Of a stretch of 64,000 nucleotides of DNA, positions 62,498 to 64,000 are shown in pieces. The stretch spans positions 11,310 through 75,309 of the forward strand of contig JBJKRL010000047.1 of assembly GCA_046704745.1 (NCBI GenBank), written 5' to 3'. Under the pieces are notes generated by a model that was not told where the DNA came from, made no database searches, and was given only the letters and a program-made list of their open reading frames with translations. How positions within the stretch are numbered: the first letter of the stretch is position 1; every line of letters begins with the position of its first letter. The DNA is from CAWGGS01 sp046704745. Its GTDB lineage: Bacteria > Desulfobacterota > Desulfobulbia > Desulfobulbales > Desulfocapsaceae. A program made the position numbers and the translations under genes.

Positions 62498-63859
62498 ATG
62501 CAAACTAAGTCCTTTTATATAAAAACATTTGGCTGCCAAATGAACGAAAGAGATACTGAAATTATTGCCCAGTCTCTTTTGGGATGCGGATTTAACAAGG
62601 CCGAACAAATGGAATTATCAGATATTATAATTATCAACACCTGTTCCATTCGAGCCAAGGCTGAACAAAAGGTTATGAGCCTACTCGGCATGCTGAAAAA
62701 TGAGAAGAAGAAGCGTCCAGAACTGCAAATCTGTGTTGCAGGTTGCGTCGCTCAACAACAAGGTGGACAGCTGATCGAGCGAATGCCGCATGTGGATCTG
62801 GTTGTAGGTACACAGAATATCTATAATATTGCTACATTGTTGAAGCAAAGCATTCAGGGAAATAAGATTGCAGTATCTCTGGAAAAATTATATGAAATTC
62901 CAAGGTTCATACCTGAACTCCCAAAACAGGATAAAGCAAAAATCAGTGGAGTATTACGCCCTTTTAAGAAGTTTGTAACCATCATGCAAGGTTGCAACAA
63001 CTTTTGTACATATTGCGTTGTACCATATACGCGTGGAAGAGAAATATCACGAAAAAAAAATGATATAATAGATGAAGTTAAAGTATTGGTTGACCTTGGT
63101 ATCAAGGAAATTACCCTACTTGGACAAAACGTCAACTCCTATGGACTGACCAACTGTGTGACCGAAGACGGTTCCCCCTACTCTTTCCCTTCCCTACTTG
63201 AGGAAATAGCCGGGATATCCGGACTAAAAAGAATCCGTTTCACAACGTCACATCCAAAAGACCTGTCCGTTGACCTGATGCGCTGTTTCCGCGATATAGA
63301 TATTCTCTGCGACCAGATACATCTGCCTGTTCAATCCGGCTCGGATACTGTTTTAAAAAGAATGAACAGGAAATACACTATTGAACAATATCTTAAAAAA
63401 ATAGTTACGTTGAAAACATACTGCCCGGATATGGCAATTACAACGGATATTATTGTTGGTTTTCCGGGAGAAACAGAAGCTGATTTTGAAAAGACCATGG
63501 ACCTTCTGGAAATGGTTCGATATGATGGCTCTTTTTCTTTTAAATATTCTGATCGAGCAGACACGAAATCAAGGGAACTTCCTGAAAAAATTCCAGAAGA
63601 TATCAAATCGCAACGCCTTCAACGTTTTCAAGCAAAGCAAGACGAAATAAGTCTTGAAAAAAACAGTGCTTTTATAGGAAAAACGTTACCAGTGATGATC
63701 GAATCAATTGATGGAAAAAGTTGTCAGACACGTTCTGAATACAACCATGTTGTCCACATTAATCACATTATTTCCAATATACCTGGTGAAATAGTTAATG
63801 CTTTCATATATCATGCAGGACAGCATTCTCTCCAGGCTCGGATAGTTGAAGGTGGTTAG
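62498..63859 (+). CDS. miaB: tRNA-2-methylthio-N6-dimethylallyladenosine synthase
   Basis: Radical-SAM methylthiotransferase that adds the methylthio group at C2 of i6A37. 453 residues. N-terminal MTTase domain with Cys at about 13, 49 and 83 (FGCQMNERD, NTCSIRAKAEQK, VAGCVAQQQG) binding the auxiliary cluster; radical-SAM motif GCNNFCTYCVVPYTRGRE; LPVQSGSDTVLKRMNRKYT; TDIIVGFPGETEADF; C-terminal TRAM domain. It completes the pathway begun by miaA, five kilobases upstream in the same direction. Confidence 0.96.
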   Translation: MQTKSFYIKTFGCQMNERDTEIIAQSLLGCGFNKAEQMELSDIIIINTCSIRAKAEQKVMSLLGMLKNEKKKRPELQICVAGCVAQQQGGQLIERMPHVDLVVGTQNIYNIATLLKQSIQGNKIAVSLEKLYEIPRFIPELPKQDKAKISGVLRPFKKFVTIMQGCNNFCTYCVVPYTRGREISRKKNDIIDEVKVLVDLGIKEITLLGQNVNSYGLTNCVTEDGSPYSFPSLLEEIAGISGLKRIRFTTSHPKDLSVDLMRCFRDIDILCDQIHLPVQSGSDTVLKRMNRKYTIEQYLKKIVTLKTYCPDMAITTDIIVGFPGETEADFEKTMDLLEMVRYDGSFSFKYSDRADTKSRELPEKIPEDIKSQRLQRFQAKQDEISLEKNSAFIGKTLPVMIESIDGKSCQTRSEYNHVVHINHIISNIPGEIVNAFIYHAGQHSLQARIVEGG

Positions 63860-63963
63860 TTTCCATCCCGAAACGAGGGATTTCGGAGTCTTCGCTTACC
63901 TCTTCTAAATCTAGACGCGCGAAGAATTTTACCGCAGGCATATAATTGATATCGGAGTCAGAG

Positions 63964-63998
63964 TTTATGCCCGGAGGGTGCTTACCTCCGAGGATAAA
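63964..63998. repeat. Hairpin at the window's end
   Basis: CGGAGG (63972-63977) and CCTCCG (63985-63990) form a stem with a GTGCTTA loop, extended by TTTAT/ATAAA outside with two mismatches. No T-run is seen within the window, so it may be a repeat rather than a terminator. The loop side resembles the sequence at 22101-22118. Confidence 0.4.
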
Positions 63999-64000
63999 TT

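Overview
The window looks like a chromosomal segment of an anaerobic Gram-negative bacterium, most plausibly a sulfate-reducer-type Desulfobacterota (former Deltaproteobacteria, perhaps Desulfobulbales). This is inference. It rests on lipid A genes (lpxC, lpxK, an lpxB-like gene), rubrerythrin, a CPRKG-type small cysteine protein, many 4Fe-4S and zinc-ribbon proteins, and several HDOD/REC regulators. No phage, plasmid, rRNA or CRISPR array was seen. Gene content is mostly housekeeping, broken by repeat-filled intergenic regions.

Layout. 1-1.8 kb: lipid A genes lpxC (cut by the window edge) and lpxK on the minus strand. 2-6.9 kb: a branched-chain amino acid type ABC importer; the binding protein faces the permease/ATPase operon across a strong terminator and an inverted-repeat element. 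7.6-9.0 kb: a divergent LpxB-like protein overlapping an Smr-domain protein. 9.0-13.3 kb (minus): RluA-type pseudouridine synthase, MoeA-like molybdopterin-binding protein, UDP-sugar dehydrogenase, queE-queD. 13.5-20.5 kb (plus): DUF1015 protein, TrmN6-like methylase, YifB/ComM, an anchored unknown, a small unknown, thiL. 20.5-21.9 kb (minus): dCMP deaminase and an alpha/beta hydrolase. 22.4-26.3 kb: three consecutive response regulators with HD-like or HDOD outputs, followed by tRNA-His on the other strand. 26.6-29.0 kb: zinc-ribbon protein and a prephenate dehydratase-ACT-prephenate dehydrogenase fusion. 29.2-32.2 kb: a helicase fused to a DEDD exonuclease domain, resembling a one-polypeptide MrfA-MrfB. 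32.2-34.6 kb: SH3 protein, LD-carboxypeptidase, coaX.

34.8-40.3 kb: cutA with an overlapping zinc-ribbon gene, two palindromic elements, rubrerythrin, a DUF6485-type protein, a degenerate amidohydrolase, corA and a DnaJ protein. 41-44.8 kb: a hybrid histidine kinase and two small tandem paralogs. 45.1-50.7 kb: a YchF-like protein, then a MacA/MacB-type export operon whose last gene is a 55-residue Fe-S protein with a TTG start. 50.8-52.4 kb: a MerR regulator fused to a methyltransferase, with a textbook 19-bp-spacer MerR promoter. 52.6-55.6 kb (minus): rlmN, serC, trmL. 55.8-63.9 kb (plus): lysC behind an intrinsic terminator, a helix-hairpin-helix membrane protein, miaA, recJ, purB, a DUF4911-like protein, miaB.

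Two themes stand out. First, tRNA/rRNA modification is heavily represented (queD, queE, trmN6-like, rluA-like, rlmN, trmL, miaA, miaB). Second, the intergenic regions hold several related families of inverted-repeat, MITE-like elements. One, near 35.7 kb, is a 170-bp palindrome flanked by a 10-bp direct repeat.
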